Shown in pieces: positions 1 through 9,809 of a DNA stretch of 64,000 bases; position 1 is the first letter of the stretch, and every line of letters starts with the position of its first letter. The stretch spans positions 140,294,986-140,358,985 of the forward strand of contig NC_061114.1 in NCBI RefSeq assembly GCF_002878395.1, in the 5' to 3' direction. Under the pieces are notes generated by a model. The model was not told the origin of the DNA and ran no database searches. It worked only from the letters and a program-made list of their open reading frames with translations. Position numbers and translations under genes: made by a program. Source of the DNA: Capsicum annuum (taxonomy: Eukaryota; Streptophyta; Magnoliopsida; Solanales; Solanaceae).

Positions 1-1371
1 TTTGTAAAGAGGTTCACAGACTTGCCTAATGTTAGGGATAAAGTCAGCTACATAGTTAAGACTTCCTAAGAACCTCTGAAGTTGGGTTTTATCGCTAATC
101 TCATTAGGGAATTTGGAGGAGAACTCTATGGCTCTGTAAATAGGTTTATAACTACCCTGGTAAAGATCATGTCCTAAGAATCTTATAGATGTCTGGAAAA
201 GCTTCATTTTCTTAGCACTTATGACTAAGCCATTAAACTTAAAAATCTTGAAGAAAGTATTGAGGTTTTTAAAATGAGAAACAATGTTCTCAGAGAAAAT
301 AAGCACATCATCAATATAAACAATTAACATATGGCTATAAGGATTGAAAATACTGTTCATGATATTTTGGAACTCTGATGGAGCATTTTTGAGTCCGAAT
401 GGCAAGACATTCCATTCATAATGTCCAAAAGGGACATTGAAAGCAGTCTTGAATTTGTCGTGTTCAGCAATTTGAATCTGCCAGAATCCTGACTTCATAT
501 CAAACTTACTATAAAGATTATCTTTAAAAGTCCTCTTTAAAAGATCCCTTTTATTACGAATTGGATGTCTGATCCATTTCAAAACTATATTCAAAGGCTT
601 GTAATTTATTACCAGCCTGGGAGTACCTCGTTCCTTTTCTGCGTTGTTATTAACATAAAAGGCAAAACAGCTCCAAGGAGAATTAGAGGGTCTGATAATC
701 CCATTTTCTAATAAATGGTTTATCTCATTTTTGTAGATTTCCATCATTTCTTGGTTCATTTGAATGGGTCTCACCTTAGTAGGGATAGCCTGTTCATTGA
801 ATCTAGTAATGTAGGGAAGTTCTACTAAATGCCTCTTTCTTTCCCAAAATGCATTAGGAAATTCAGAACAAACTTCTTTTTCAAAAGTTTTTTGAAGATT
901 GGTAATTTTACTCACCATCTCCGGGGTTTTTAAAATTTGTTCAATTTTCTTTATTTGAATTTTTTGCTTAAGAAAACAAATATGTGAAGAAAGTCTGTGA
1001 ATTTTAAAAGCAGTTCTTTCTTTAATAAGGTTACCTTCTTCTTGTGAGAGATGCCTTAATAAAGGGAAGAATAGATTTTGATTTAATATCGTCGTGTGAA
1101 TTCCAACAAAATAACTTGTGTAAGGTCGAATTTGATTAACAAAAGCTATTCCTAGAATGATATCTTCAGTGATATCTTCAGTAATGACAAAATCATTGAC
1201 AAGACAAATGCCATTGTTGCAGATATGGGCTTTTGAAAGCTTGTAATCTATTTTCATCTTTCCTCCAGTGGCGGAGTATAGAAGAGAAGTGCTTTTCTGT
1301 AGATATTTGGTGGGTATAAGCCCTTTGACGATGCAATTTCTATCTGCTCCAGTATCAAAAGGGCGACTCTG
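1..1371 (-). pseudogene. Protease-reverse transcriptase frame of copy A, open to the window edge
   Basis: I read this frame codon by codon and found no stop from about 1,371 to base 1, roughly 457 codons. The aspartic protease motif DTGA lies at about 1,345-1,356. The polymerase motif YIDD lies at about 306-317, followed by the RT thumb region and the start of the connection to RNase H, which is cut by the window. An in-frame TAA just upstream (about 1,372-1,374) and a T run one base shorter than in copy B separate it from the coat-protein frame, so it is not continuous with the rest of the polyprotein. The first ATG in this frame is at 1,255-1,257. It is much better preserved than the same region of copy B. 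With no visible promoter it is best treated as a pseudogene with a long residual frame. Confidence 0.82.
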
Positions 1372-3980
1372 TTAAGAATAAAGTCTTTGTTTATGACAAT
1401 TTTTACTACGATATGCTCGCTGTAAGCTTTAATGGCTGTTATAACAGCACCTGAGGTAAAGGGAGAGTCCGAGTCAGGGAATGATCTTGGCTCTTTAAGG
1501 TAATCATTTTGATCATTGATCATCGGAGAAGCTCTAGGTGATTCTGGTGGGGAATCATGCTCTGGAAAAGACACATTTTTTAGAACCTTTTCGGTAAGAA
1601 TGTTGAGTTCAACTCAATCGAGTCTGATTTTTAGGTCTTTGATTTCTCCCTTAAGGGTGGAAATTTCACCCTTGAGATCGGCTATAGAAGGTTCCGTAGG
1701 TTTATCAAATCTAGACATAACCTATTTCATGCTAAAAGGCTGGATGATAGGTCTGGGGGGCTTTTCCTCTTGAGAAAACATCAATCTTTTGAGTTCTAGA
1801 AGATATTTATTTCTAGCCTCCTCATTTTGGATGTGTTCTATAATGTCAAACAGGATTTCCTTAGGTTTTCCAAAGATGACATTAACAGTCTTTTTTGTGC
1901 AAGTACAGAAGGTACCACTACAAGCACAATCTTGGCCAGACTGAGATCGATCGGATTCATAAGTGGTGTTGATAAATTCTTCGTCGCTAAAATCATCACT
2001 AGAAGAGCTGGAAGTGTCGGAAGAGTCTGAAGAGTCTTCCATTATAGAGAACAATTTCTCTTTGGTTTCTACAGAGAGACCTAATTGTTTGATCTTATTT
2101 TTCTTGCCAGATCTACAATCTTTAGCTCTATGGCTAGTTTTACCGCAAGTCCAGCAAACATCCTTATTTTTAGAGGATCTTCTCCTAGTTTTCCTACTAG
2201 ATTTATAAGACTCTTTTTTTGAGGACTCTTTTCTAGGTTTGGACTTTCTATGAGACTTATAGGAGTTTTTCCTATGTTTCTTACTAGATGGAGAAGAAAG
2301 GTTAGCAAATCCAAAATCTTGACAGAAGGTCCCTAACCCGTATTTGGAAGCACTATCACTCTTAAGTTGCTTCTTAAGTTTTAGGTCTGTGCAGAGGTCT
2401 ATCCCTATGGTGGTAATAAAGCTTATGATGTCTGCATAAGTTAAAATTCCGTAAGGGATTTTCTCTTTGAACCTATCTTTGATTTTGGTTCTAACTTTGT
2501 TTGCAAATAGGGGAGGGAGACCACTAATGAAACGTTCTTTCCAGAAGTCATTGCTACAGTCTGGTCTAATCATAATTTTGACTAAGACGGTATCTTTATA
2601 ACACCTATTGTCTGCTCAATCCTTGTAGGTGAGGTTGTTAAGAATTTCAGGGCTTCTATCTTAAAATAACATGGGTTCTCCTATAAAATGTCTAGCTATA
2701 TGATATAGAAGGGTAGCACAGGCGTCTTCTTTCGCAACCTGCTGAAGGGTTTCTTGTCCACTTTCACTTTTGACAACGACGGTTTCCATGGCCGTGGCCT
2801 CATAGATAATGCTCTTAACTTTATCTGTGAAATAGTTGTCCCACCAATGCTTTATCATACCAGTGAATCCTGATACAATCATGGTGGCTGCTTCTTTGTC
2901 AGAAGTTCCTCTGATTTTATAAGCCGTAATAGCGATGCCCATTTCATACAGTTTATTATAGATTTGGTGTTCTGCCAATCCATCAACATTCCATTCAGTG
3001 ATGCCTCTATTATCATGATTTGAGGTGGAGAGGTAAGGGTTTTCCTCAAACTGGACGTCTGGAGGAGAGGGTCGTTTGTAGTAGTTTTTCTTGGTAGAAA
3101 AACATTTATTGGTAAGTTTTGAAAGGGAGTTTTTATCCTTTTGGGTGCTAGATTCGCCTTTCTCCTTTTCAGATAGGCTAATCCTAGAGAGTTTCTCATT
3201 GATTTGTTCTAGGATTTTTCCTGAAACTTTGAAGTCATCACTGAGAGTAGGGAATTTCTCCTTTTGGAATTCAGGAATTTTAAAGATAGGATTAGTAGTT
3301 AGACTAGGACCTGGAATACTCTTCTCAGGAGTGGGTGAGCTGAAAGGAATTTTTGTGCTTTTAGCATCATCTATTTGACGGGAGATAGTATGAAGGACCT
3401 GATTAGTATAGTTGTTTTTTTTCAACTATCCGATCTAACTCTCTGTTGACAGGGGCTGATAGGGGTCTATCGTGCTTCTTCTTGAAGGGAGAAGCATTGA
3501 GAATTTCATTGGAATAGGGAATTTTTTTTCCTTCAAGGGGATGAGTAACTGATTTAATTACTTTGTTACTCTGATTATACCATTTATTAATGATAACTTG
3601 AAGGGATTCATTTTGGTTTTCCATTCTTCCAGTGAATTCAAACCAGCTAAAGAATTCTATGTCGCATCGAAGTCTTTTCATATCAGCTATCCAGAGTCTG
3701 CCAAACTCTTTTTATTGATCTTTATAATAGGTACTGGTGTACCACTTCCTTTTTAACGCATCTTTAGGAAGATACCAGAGGACCTCAAGAGTTTTGAGGT
3801 CTGGAGTATACTCATTATTAGATTTGATGACCTCTAATCCTGGGTCAGTTCTAATTTTTTGACGAGGTATGGTGGGGGGAGGTTCCATGTCCGAGGCTGT
3901 AGGGCTACCTGGATCATAGAGATTTTTGGGTTCTAGGGATTCCTGAACCCTAGTATGTTGCTGGTAATATACTTTGGGAA
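1372..3980 (-). pseudogene. Coat-protein (gag-like) region of copy A with the last codons of the movement protein
   Basis: On the minus strand this covers the end of the movement protein (near 3,960-3,980), then the coat-protein region. It includes a lysine/serine-rich stretch and a zinc knuckle of the C-X2-C-X4-H-X4-C type at 2,115-2,156, which read as C-W-T-C ... H ... C. This is the RNA-binding signature of caulimovirid coat proteins. An acidic serine/aspartate-rich stretch follows the knuckle. Open pieces lie at 3,403-3,681, 2,661-3,425 and 1,722-2,573. They are separated by a CAA-to-TAA stop near 3,712, a homopolymer frameshift near 3,420, stops near 2,600-2,660, and a TGA near 1,618. 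Compared with copies B and C most of these lesions are private to A, but the TGA near 1,618 is shared with B. Confidence 0.82.
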
Positions 3981-4347
3981 AATTATTTTCATATAAGCTA
4001 CTTACTACTTTAATCTTTTAAGAATGAGACTTCTAATAAATTATTTTAATATATCTTGTTCTATAATGGGGTTTATCTAAGTATGGGGTATTCGTTTTCT
4101 CAAAGTGTTTGAGGTATCCGATTAATATCCAGTTTCAGACGTTGGTCAGCCTGAAAGTGTGGTCTCAGCTAAGGTATGCATTCGACCCTGTTGGTGGTCC
4201 CGTCACTAAGATAACACTAAGAGAAAACTAGAAGTAATAGCCATTAAGACTCGTTAAATCCCATAGGACATATATCTATTGATATAATTTATTATTGGTT
4301 GAATTATTAAAGATTCTTGTGGTATGCTTTCTTGTGTGAAAACTGTT
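3981..4347. other. Spacer between head-to-head pararetrovirus copies A and B
   Basis: No coding region is seen. Neither edge matches the sequence upstream of the movement protein in copy C: homology between the leaders of B and C begins only at about 4,348. This could be the genuine leader of copy B, filler DNA from the integration event, or older host sequence. A short TGGTAT-containing stretch at 4,320-4,331 shares its first six bases with the tRNA-Met primer-site consensus, but the rest does not match. Confidence 0.5.
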
Positions 4348-4381
4348 TTTCCCAGTTAGTCTCTAGACAATATTTTTTGTA

Positions 4382-5344
4382 ATGGATTCCAATAACCATG
4401 TTAAAAATACTATTAATCTGTCATCTCAAGCAACTCAGATTGCTAATATTGAAAATGATCTTCAAAACTGGAGTATTCCAGAAGAACCTTTTAAAACTAT
4501 TTATCAACTTGGTAAATTTAGTTTTATTAAAAAACATAATATCAAGACCTCCGAGTCTAATGTCTCCATTAATAATTCCTTAGAAATTAATCAATTATTA
4601 AATGAGCATGTCATAAACAGATTTAAAAATCAGTTTAATTATCTTCATGTTGGACTTGTTCAAGTGGCTATTAAGCCACTCTTTAGACAAGGTCTAGATA
4701 TCCCTGTCTATGCTATTCTAAGAGATGCCCGTCTATTGAATTTCGACGATTCTCTCTTAGGAGTAATTCAAAGTAACTTCGCCGACGGCCCGGTATACTT
4801 TAATTGCTACCCAAATTTCTCGGTGGATATTAATGATCCTAACATCATGGATGTTTTAACACTTAATGTTAACACAAAAAACATGAACAGTAAGGATAAT
4901 ACTAGAGAAATAACAATAATATACAGAGTATATTATCGGCTTATGGGTACAACCCTAGCTCCTAAAGCTAGAATCACGAGCCCTAGGGGTGTTACAACCC
5001 TCATGGAGGCAAACAAAAATAGGAGTAATATTTTTTGTCCCAAGGCCCTCGTCTGGAACGATACCATGCATAAAAATGATTGGCACTTTGATGATATCAC
5101 TCAATCTCTCCCTAACTATCTAGAGAAATCACAGATCGAAAAGGTTATCCATCACCCTAACAGATCCATTGATTTAAAATTCCTAGGTTTTAAAGTCTCT
5201 AGAATTTCTTCATTTAGGAGATCTGTCTCGCACAGAGCTTCTACCTTCAAAAACCCAGAGGGAAGTGAAAAAAATGATAATGACAAGGGAAAAGTTAGAG
5301 AAGTTGACTTCTCTGGTCCTGTTCCCAAAGTATATTACCAGTAG
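4382..5344 (+). CDS. Movement protein (30K superfamily), pararetrovirus copy B
   Basis: This open frame has 320 codons. In family members the protein forms or modifies plasmodesmal channels for cell-to-cell spread. The central part (residues about 85-215) has the typical caulimovirid movement-protein layout: a conserved core around R-D-A-R-L-L-N-F, then G-V-I-Q-S-N and a beta-rich segment around D-I-N-D-P-N. The start is chosen because the ATG follows a leader shared with copy C and the same ATG is kept there. The stop at 5,342-5,344 is private to B: in A and C the frame reads straight through into the coat-protein region. In the ancestor this was therefore probably the N-terminal domain of a longer polyprotein. 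It is the longest intact domain in copy B. Confidence 0.8.
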   Translation: MDSNNHVKNTINLSSQATQIANIENDLQNWSIPEEPFKTIYQLGKFSFIKKHNIKTSESNVSINNSLEINQLLNEHVINRFKNQFNYLHVGLVQVAIKPLFRQGLDIPVYAILRDARLLNFDDSLLGVIQSNFADGPVYFNCYPNFSVDINDPNIMDVLTLNVNTKNMNSKDNTREITIIYRVYYRLMGTTLAPKARITSPRGVTTLMEANKNRSNIFCPKALVWNDTMHKNDWHFDDITQSLPNYLEKSQIEKVIHHPNRSIDLKFLGFKVSRISSFRRSVSHRASTFKNPEGSEKNDNDKGKVREVDFSGPVPKVYYQ

Positions 5345-7727
5345 CATACTAGGGTTCAGGAATCCCTAGAACCCGAAAATCTCTATGATCCAGGTAGCCC
5401 TACAGCCTCGGACATGGAACCTCCCCCCACCATACCTCATCAAAAAATTAGAACAGACCCAGGGTTAGAGGTCATCAAATCTAATAATGAGTATACTCCA
5501 GACCTCAAAGCTCTTGAGGTCCTCTGGTATCTTCCTAATGATGAGTTAAAAAGGAAGTGGTACACTAGTACCTATTATAAAGATCAACAAAAAGAGTTTG
5601 GCAGACTCTGGAGAGCTCATATGAAAAGACTTTGACGCGACATCAAATTCTTTAGGTGGTTTGAATTCACTAGAAGAATGGAAAACCAAAATGAATCCCT
5701 TCAAGGTATCATTAATAAATGGTATACTCAGAGTAACAAAGTAATTGAATCAATTACTCCTCCCCTTGAAGGAATAAAAATTCCCCATTCCAATGAAATT
5801 ATCAATGCTTCTCCCTTCAAGAAGAAGCACGATAGACCCCTATCAGCCCCTGTCAACAGAGACCTAGATCGGATAGTTGAACAAAGCAACTATACTAATC
5901 AGGTCCTTCATACTATCTCCCGTAAAATAGATGATGCTAAAAGTACAAAAATTCCTTTCAGCTCACCCACTCCTGAGAAGAGTATTCCAGGTCCTAGTTT
6001 AACTACCAATCCTATCTTTAAAATTCCTGAATTCCAAAAGGAGAAATTCCCTACTCTCAGCGATGACTTCAAAGTTTCAGGAAAAATCCTAGAACAAATC
6101 AATGAGAAACTCTCCAGGTTTAGCCTATCTGAAAAGGAGAAAGGAGAATCTAGCACCCAAAAGGATAAAAACCCCCTTTCAAAACTTACCAATGAACGTT
6201 TTTCTACCAAGAAAAACTACTACAAACGACCCTCTCATCCAGATGTCCAGTATGAGGAAAACCCTTACCTCTCCACCTCAAATCATGCTGGTAGAGGCAT
6301 TACTGAATGGAATATTGATGGATTGGTATAACACCAAATCTATAACAAACTCCTTGAAATGGGCGTTGCTATTACGGTTTATAAAATCAGAGGAGCTTCT
6401 GACAAAGAAGCAGCCACCATGATTGTATCAGGACTCACTGGTATGATAAAGCATTGGTGGGAAAATTATTTCACAGATGAAGTTAAGAGACTTATCTATG
6501 AGGCCACGACCATGGAAACCATCGTTGTTAAAAGTGAAAGTGGACAAGAAACCCTGGAGCAAGTTACGAAAGAAGACGCCTGTGCTACCCTCCTATATCA
6601 TATAGCTAGACATTTTATAGGAGAACCCAAGTTATTTCAAGATAGAAGCATTGAAATTCTTAACAACCTCACCTGTAAGGATTTTAACAGACTTTAGGTT
6701 GTATAAAGATACCTTCTTAGTCAAAATTATGATTAGACCTGACTGTAACAATGACTTCTGGAAAGAACGTTTCATTAGTGGTCTCCCTCCCCTGTTCGCA
6801 GACAAAGTTAGAACCAAAATCAAAGATAGGTTCGAAGGGAAAATCCCTTACGGAATTTTAACTTATGGGGACATCATAAGCTTTATCACCACCATAGGGA
6901 TAGACCTCTGCACGGACCTAAAACTTAAGAAGCAACTTAGGAGTGACAGTGCTTCCAAATACGGGTTAGGAACCTTCTGTCAAGATTTTGGATTTGCTAA
7001 CCTTTCTTCTCCATCAAGTAAGAAACATAGGAAAAACTCCTATAAGTCTCATAGAAAGTCCAAACCTAGAAAAGAGTCCTCAAAAAAAGAGTCTTATAAA
7101 TCTAGTAGGAAAACTAGGAGAAGATCCTCTAAAAATAAGGATGTTTGCTGGGCTTGCGGTAAAACTGGCCATAGAGCTAAAGATTGTAGATCTGGCAAGA
7201 AAAATAAGATCAACCAATTAGGTCTCTCTGAAGAAACCAAAGAGAAATTGTTCTCTATAATGGAAGACTCTTCAGACTCTTCCAACACTTCCAACACTTC
7301 TAGTGATGATTTTAGCGACGAGGAATTTATCAACACCGCTTATGAATCCGATCGATCTCAGTCTTGCCAAGATTGTGCTTGTAATGATACCTTCTGTACT
7401 TGCACAAAAAAGACTGTTAATGTCATCTTTGGAAAACCTAAGGAAATCCTGTTTGACATCATATAACATATGCAAAATGAGGAGGCTAGAAATAAATATC
7501 TTCTAGAACTCAAAAGATTGATGCTTTCTCAAGAGGAAAAGTCCCCCAGACCTATCATCCAGCCTTTTAGCATGAAACATGTTATGTCTAGATTTGATAA
7601 ATGTGCGGAACCTTCTATAGACGATCTCAAGGGAGAAATTTCCACCCTCAAGGGAGAAATGAGAGACCTAAAAATTAGACTCGATTGAGTTGAACTCAAC
7701 ATTCTTATCGAACAGGTTCTAAAAAAT
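5345..7727 (+). pseudogene. Coat-protein (gag-like) region with zinc knuckle, copy B
   Basis: The open pieces lie at 5,414-5,635, 5,678-6,331, 6,359-6,697, 6,651-7,466 and 7,470-7,688. The central part is rich in lysine and serine and leads into a knuckle of the C-X2-C-X4-H-X4-C type at 7,146-7,187 (C-W-A-C ... H ... C), the coat-protein signature of this family. It is followed by an acidic serine/aspartate-rich stretch and a Cys-rich segment. Private stops occur at 5,633 (TGA), 6,329 (TAA) and about 7,464 (TAA). A one-base insertion near 6,690 shifts the frame and is shared with copy C but not A. A TGA at 7,686-7,688 is shared with copy A but not C. The protein would package the genome, but this copy cannot make it whole. 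Confidence 0.82.
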
Positions 7728-9809
7728 GTGTCTTTTCCAGAGCATGATTCCCTACCAGAATCACCTAGAGCTTCTCCGATGATCAATGATCAAAATGATC
7801 ACCTTAAAGAACCAAGATCATTCCCTGGCTCGGACTCTCCCTCTATCTCAGGTGCCGCTATAATGGCCATTAAAGCTTACAATAAGCATATTGCAGTAAA
7901 AATTGTCACAAACAAAGACTTTCTTCTTAATAGAGTTGCCCTTTTTGATACTGGAGCAGATAGCAATTGCATCGTCAAAGGGCTTATACCCACTAAATAT
8001 CTATAGAAAAGAACTTCTCGTCTATACTCAGCCATTGGAGAAAAGATGAAAATCAATTACAAGCTTTCAAAAGATCATATCTGCAACAATGGCATTTGTC
8101 TTGTCAATGATTTTGTCATTACTGAAGGTATCACTGAAGATATCATTCTAGGAATACCTTTTGTTGATCAAATTCGACCTTACACAAGTGATTTTGATGG
8201 AATTCGCACGATGATATTAAATCAAAATCTATTCTTCCCTTTATTAAGGCCTCTCTCACAAGAAGAAGGTAACTTTATTAAAGAAAGAACTGCTTTTAAA
8301 ATTAACAGTCTTTCTTCACATATTTTTTTTCTTAAGCAAGAAATTCAAATAAAGAAAATTGAACAAATTTTAAAAACCACGAAGATGGTGAGTAAAATTG
8401 CCAATCTTCAAAAAACGTTCGGAAAAAAAGTTTGTTCTGAATTTCCTAATGCATTTTGGGAAAGAAAGAGGCATTTAGTAGAACTTTCCTACATTACTAG
8501 ATTCAGTGAATAGGCTATTCCTACTAAGGTGAGACCCATTCAAATGAACCAAGAAATGATGGAAATCTACAAAAATAAGATAAACCATTTATTAGAAAAT
8601 GGGATTATCAAACCTTCAAATTCTCCTTAGAGCTATTCTGCCTTTTATGTAAATAACAGCGCAGAAAAGGAATGAGGTACTCCCAGGCTGGTAATACATT
8701 ACAAGCCTTTGAATGTAGTTTTGAAATGGATCAGACATCCGATTCCTAACAAAAAGGGATCTTTTAAAGAGAACTTTTAAAGGTAATCTTTATAGTAAGT
8801 TTGATATGAAGTCAGGATTCTAGCAGATTCAATTGCTGAACACGACAAATTCAAGACTGCTTTCAATGTCCCTTTTGGACATTATGAATAGAATGTCTTG
8901 CTATTCGGACTAAAAAATGCTCCATCAGAGTTCCAAAATATCATGAACAGTATTTTCAATCCTTATAGCCATATGTTAATTGTTTATATTGCTGATGTGC
9001 TTATTTTCTCTGAGAACATTGATTCTCGTTTTAAACGCCTCAATACTTTCTTCAAGATTGTTAAGTTTAATGGCTTAGTCATAAGTGCTAAGAAAATGAA
9101 GCTTTCCCAGTCATCTATAAGATTCTTAGGACATGATCTTAACTAGGGTAGTTATAAACCTATTTGTAGAGCCATAGAATTCTCCTCCAAATTCCCTAAT
9201 GAGATTAGTGATAAAAACCAGTTTCAGAGGTTCTTAGGAAGTCTTAACTATGTAGCTGACTTTATCCCTAACATTAGGCAAGTCTGTGAACCTCTTTACA
9301 AAAGACTTAAAAAAATTCTAGTTCCATGGAGCTCTGAGTAAACTAGAGCTGTCATTAAGATAAAGGAATTAGTCAAAGATCTTCCTTGTTTAGGTATCCC
9401 TATCACTGAAGCCTTTATGATTGTCGAAACTGATTCTTCAGATCTCGGGTATGAAGGTATTCTAAAACAAAATCCTGATGCTAATTCCTCTGAACAATTA
9501 GTCAGATTTACTTTCGGAATCTGGAATTCCGCCCAAAGAAATTACAGCACTATCAAAAAAGAAATTTTATCTATAGTACTATGTATTACAAAATTTCAAG
9601 ATGACCTTATTAATAAGGAATTTTTACTTCGAGTAGATTGCAAATCTACTAAAGAGATTTTATAAAAGGATGTTAAAAATCTAGTTTCTAAACAAATATT
9701 TGCTAGATGGCAAGCTCTCCTATCTAGCTTTGATTTTCAAATAGAATTTATCAAAGCAGAAAACAATTCCCTTCCTGATTTTTTAAAAGAGAATTCTTGC
9801 AGGGCCGGA
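7728..9809 (+). pseudogene. Protease - reverse transcriptase - RNase H region, copy B
   Basis: The domains run in order in one frame. The aspartic protease motif DTGA starts at 7,947. The reverse transcriptase (about 8,500-9,300) has the polymerase motif at about 8,984-8,995 reading Y-I-A-D instead of Y-I-D-D. RNase H (about 9,410-9,800) has E-T-D-S-S-D at its start. Stops interrupt the frame at 8,004, 8,511, about 8,628, about 8,682, 8,821, about 8,889, 9,144, about 9,340 and 9,663. Against copy A several are CAG-to-TAG, CGA-to-TGA or TGG-to-TAG, i.e. C-to-T changes on one strand or the other. The protein would replicate the genome through an RNA intermediate. Here both the frame and the catalytic site are broken. 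Confidence 0.86.

Larger units (their letters stand above)
1..3980 (-). mobile_element. Endogenous pararetrovirus copy A (Caulimoviridae), partial
   Basis: This is an integrated pararetrovirus copy read on the minus strand. It matches copy B from about 5,322 to 9,300 along its whole length and leaves the window at base 1, so its downstream part (rest of RNase H, C-terminal region, promoter) is not visible. Its upstream end breaks at 3,980, inside the last codons of the movement protein. Beyond that point the match to B stops abruptly. The visible order is coat-protein region, CCHC knuckle, protease and reverse transcriptase. Copy A faces copy B head-to-head. The family call rests on domain order and motifs. 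Closest kin are probably the endogenous pararetroviruses of Solanaceae, by recognition only. Confidence 0.88.

Noticed and set aside
4320..4331. tRNA-Met primer-binding site for copy B
   Set aside because: Only the first six bases match. Mentioned as a weak candidate but not called as a feature.
5908..6210. Minus-strand frame inside pararetrovirus copy B (and its counterpart at 3,091-3,378 plus in copy A)
   Set aside because: Antisense shadow of the coat-protein frame, present because the sense frame has few codons that read as stops in reverse.
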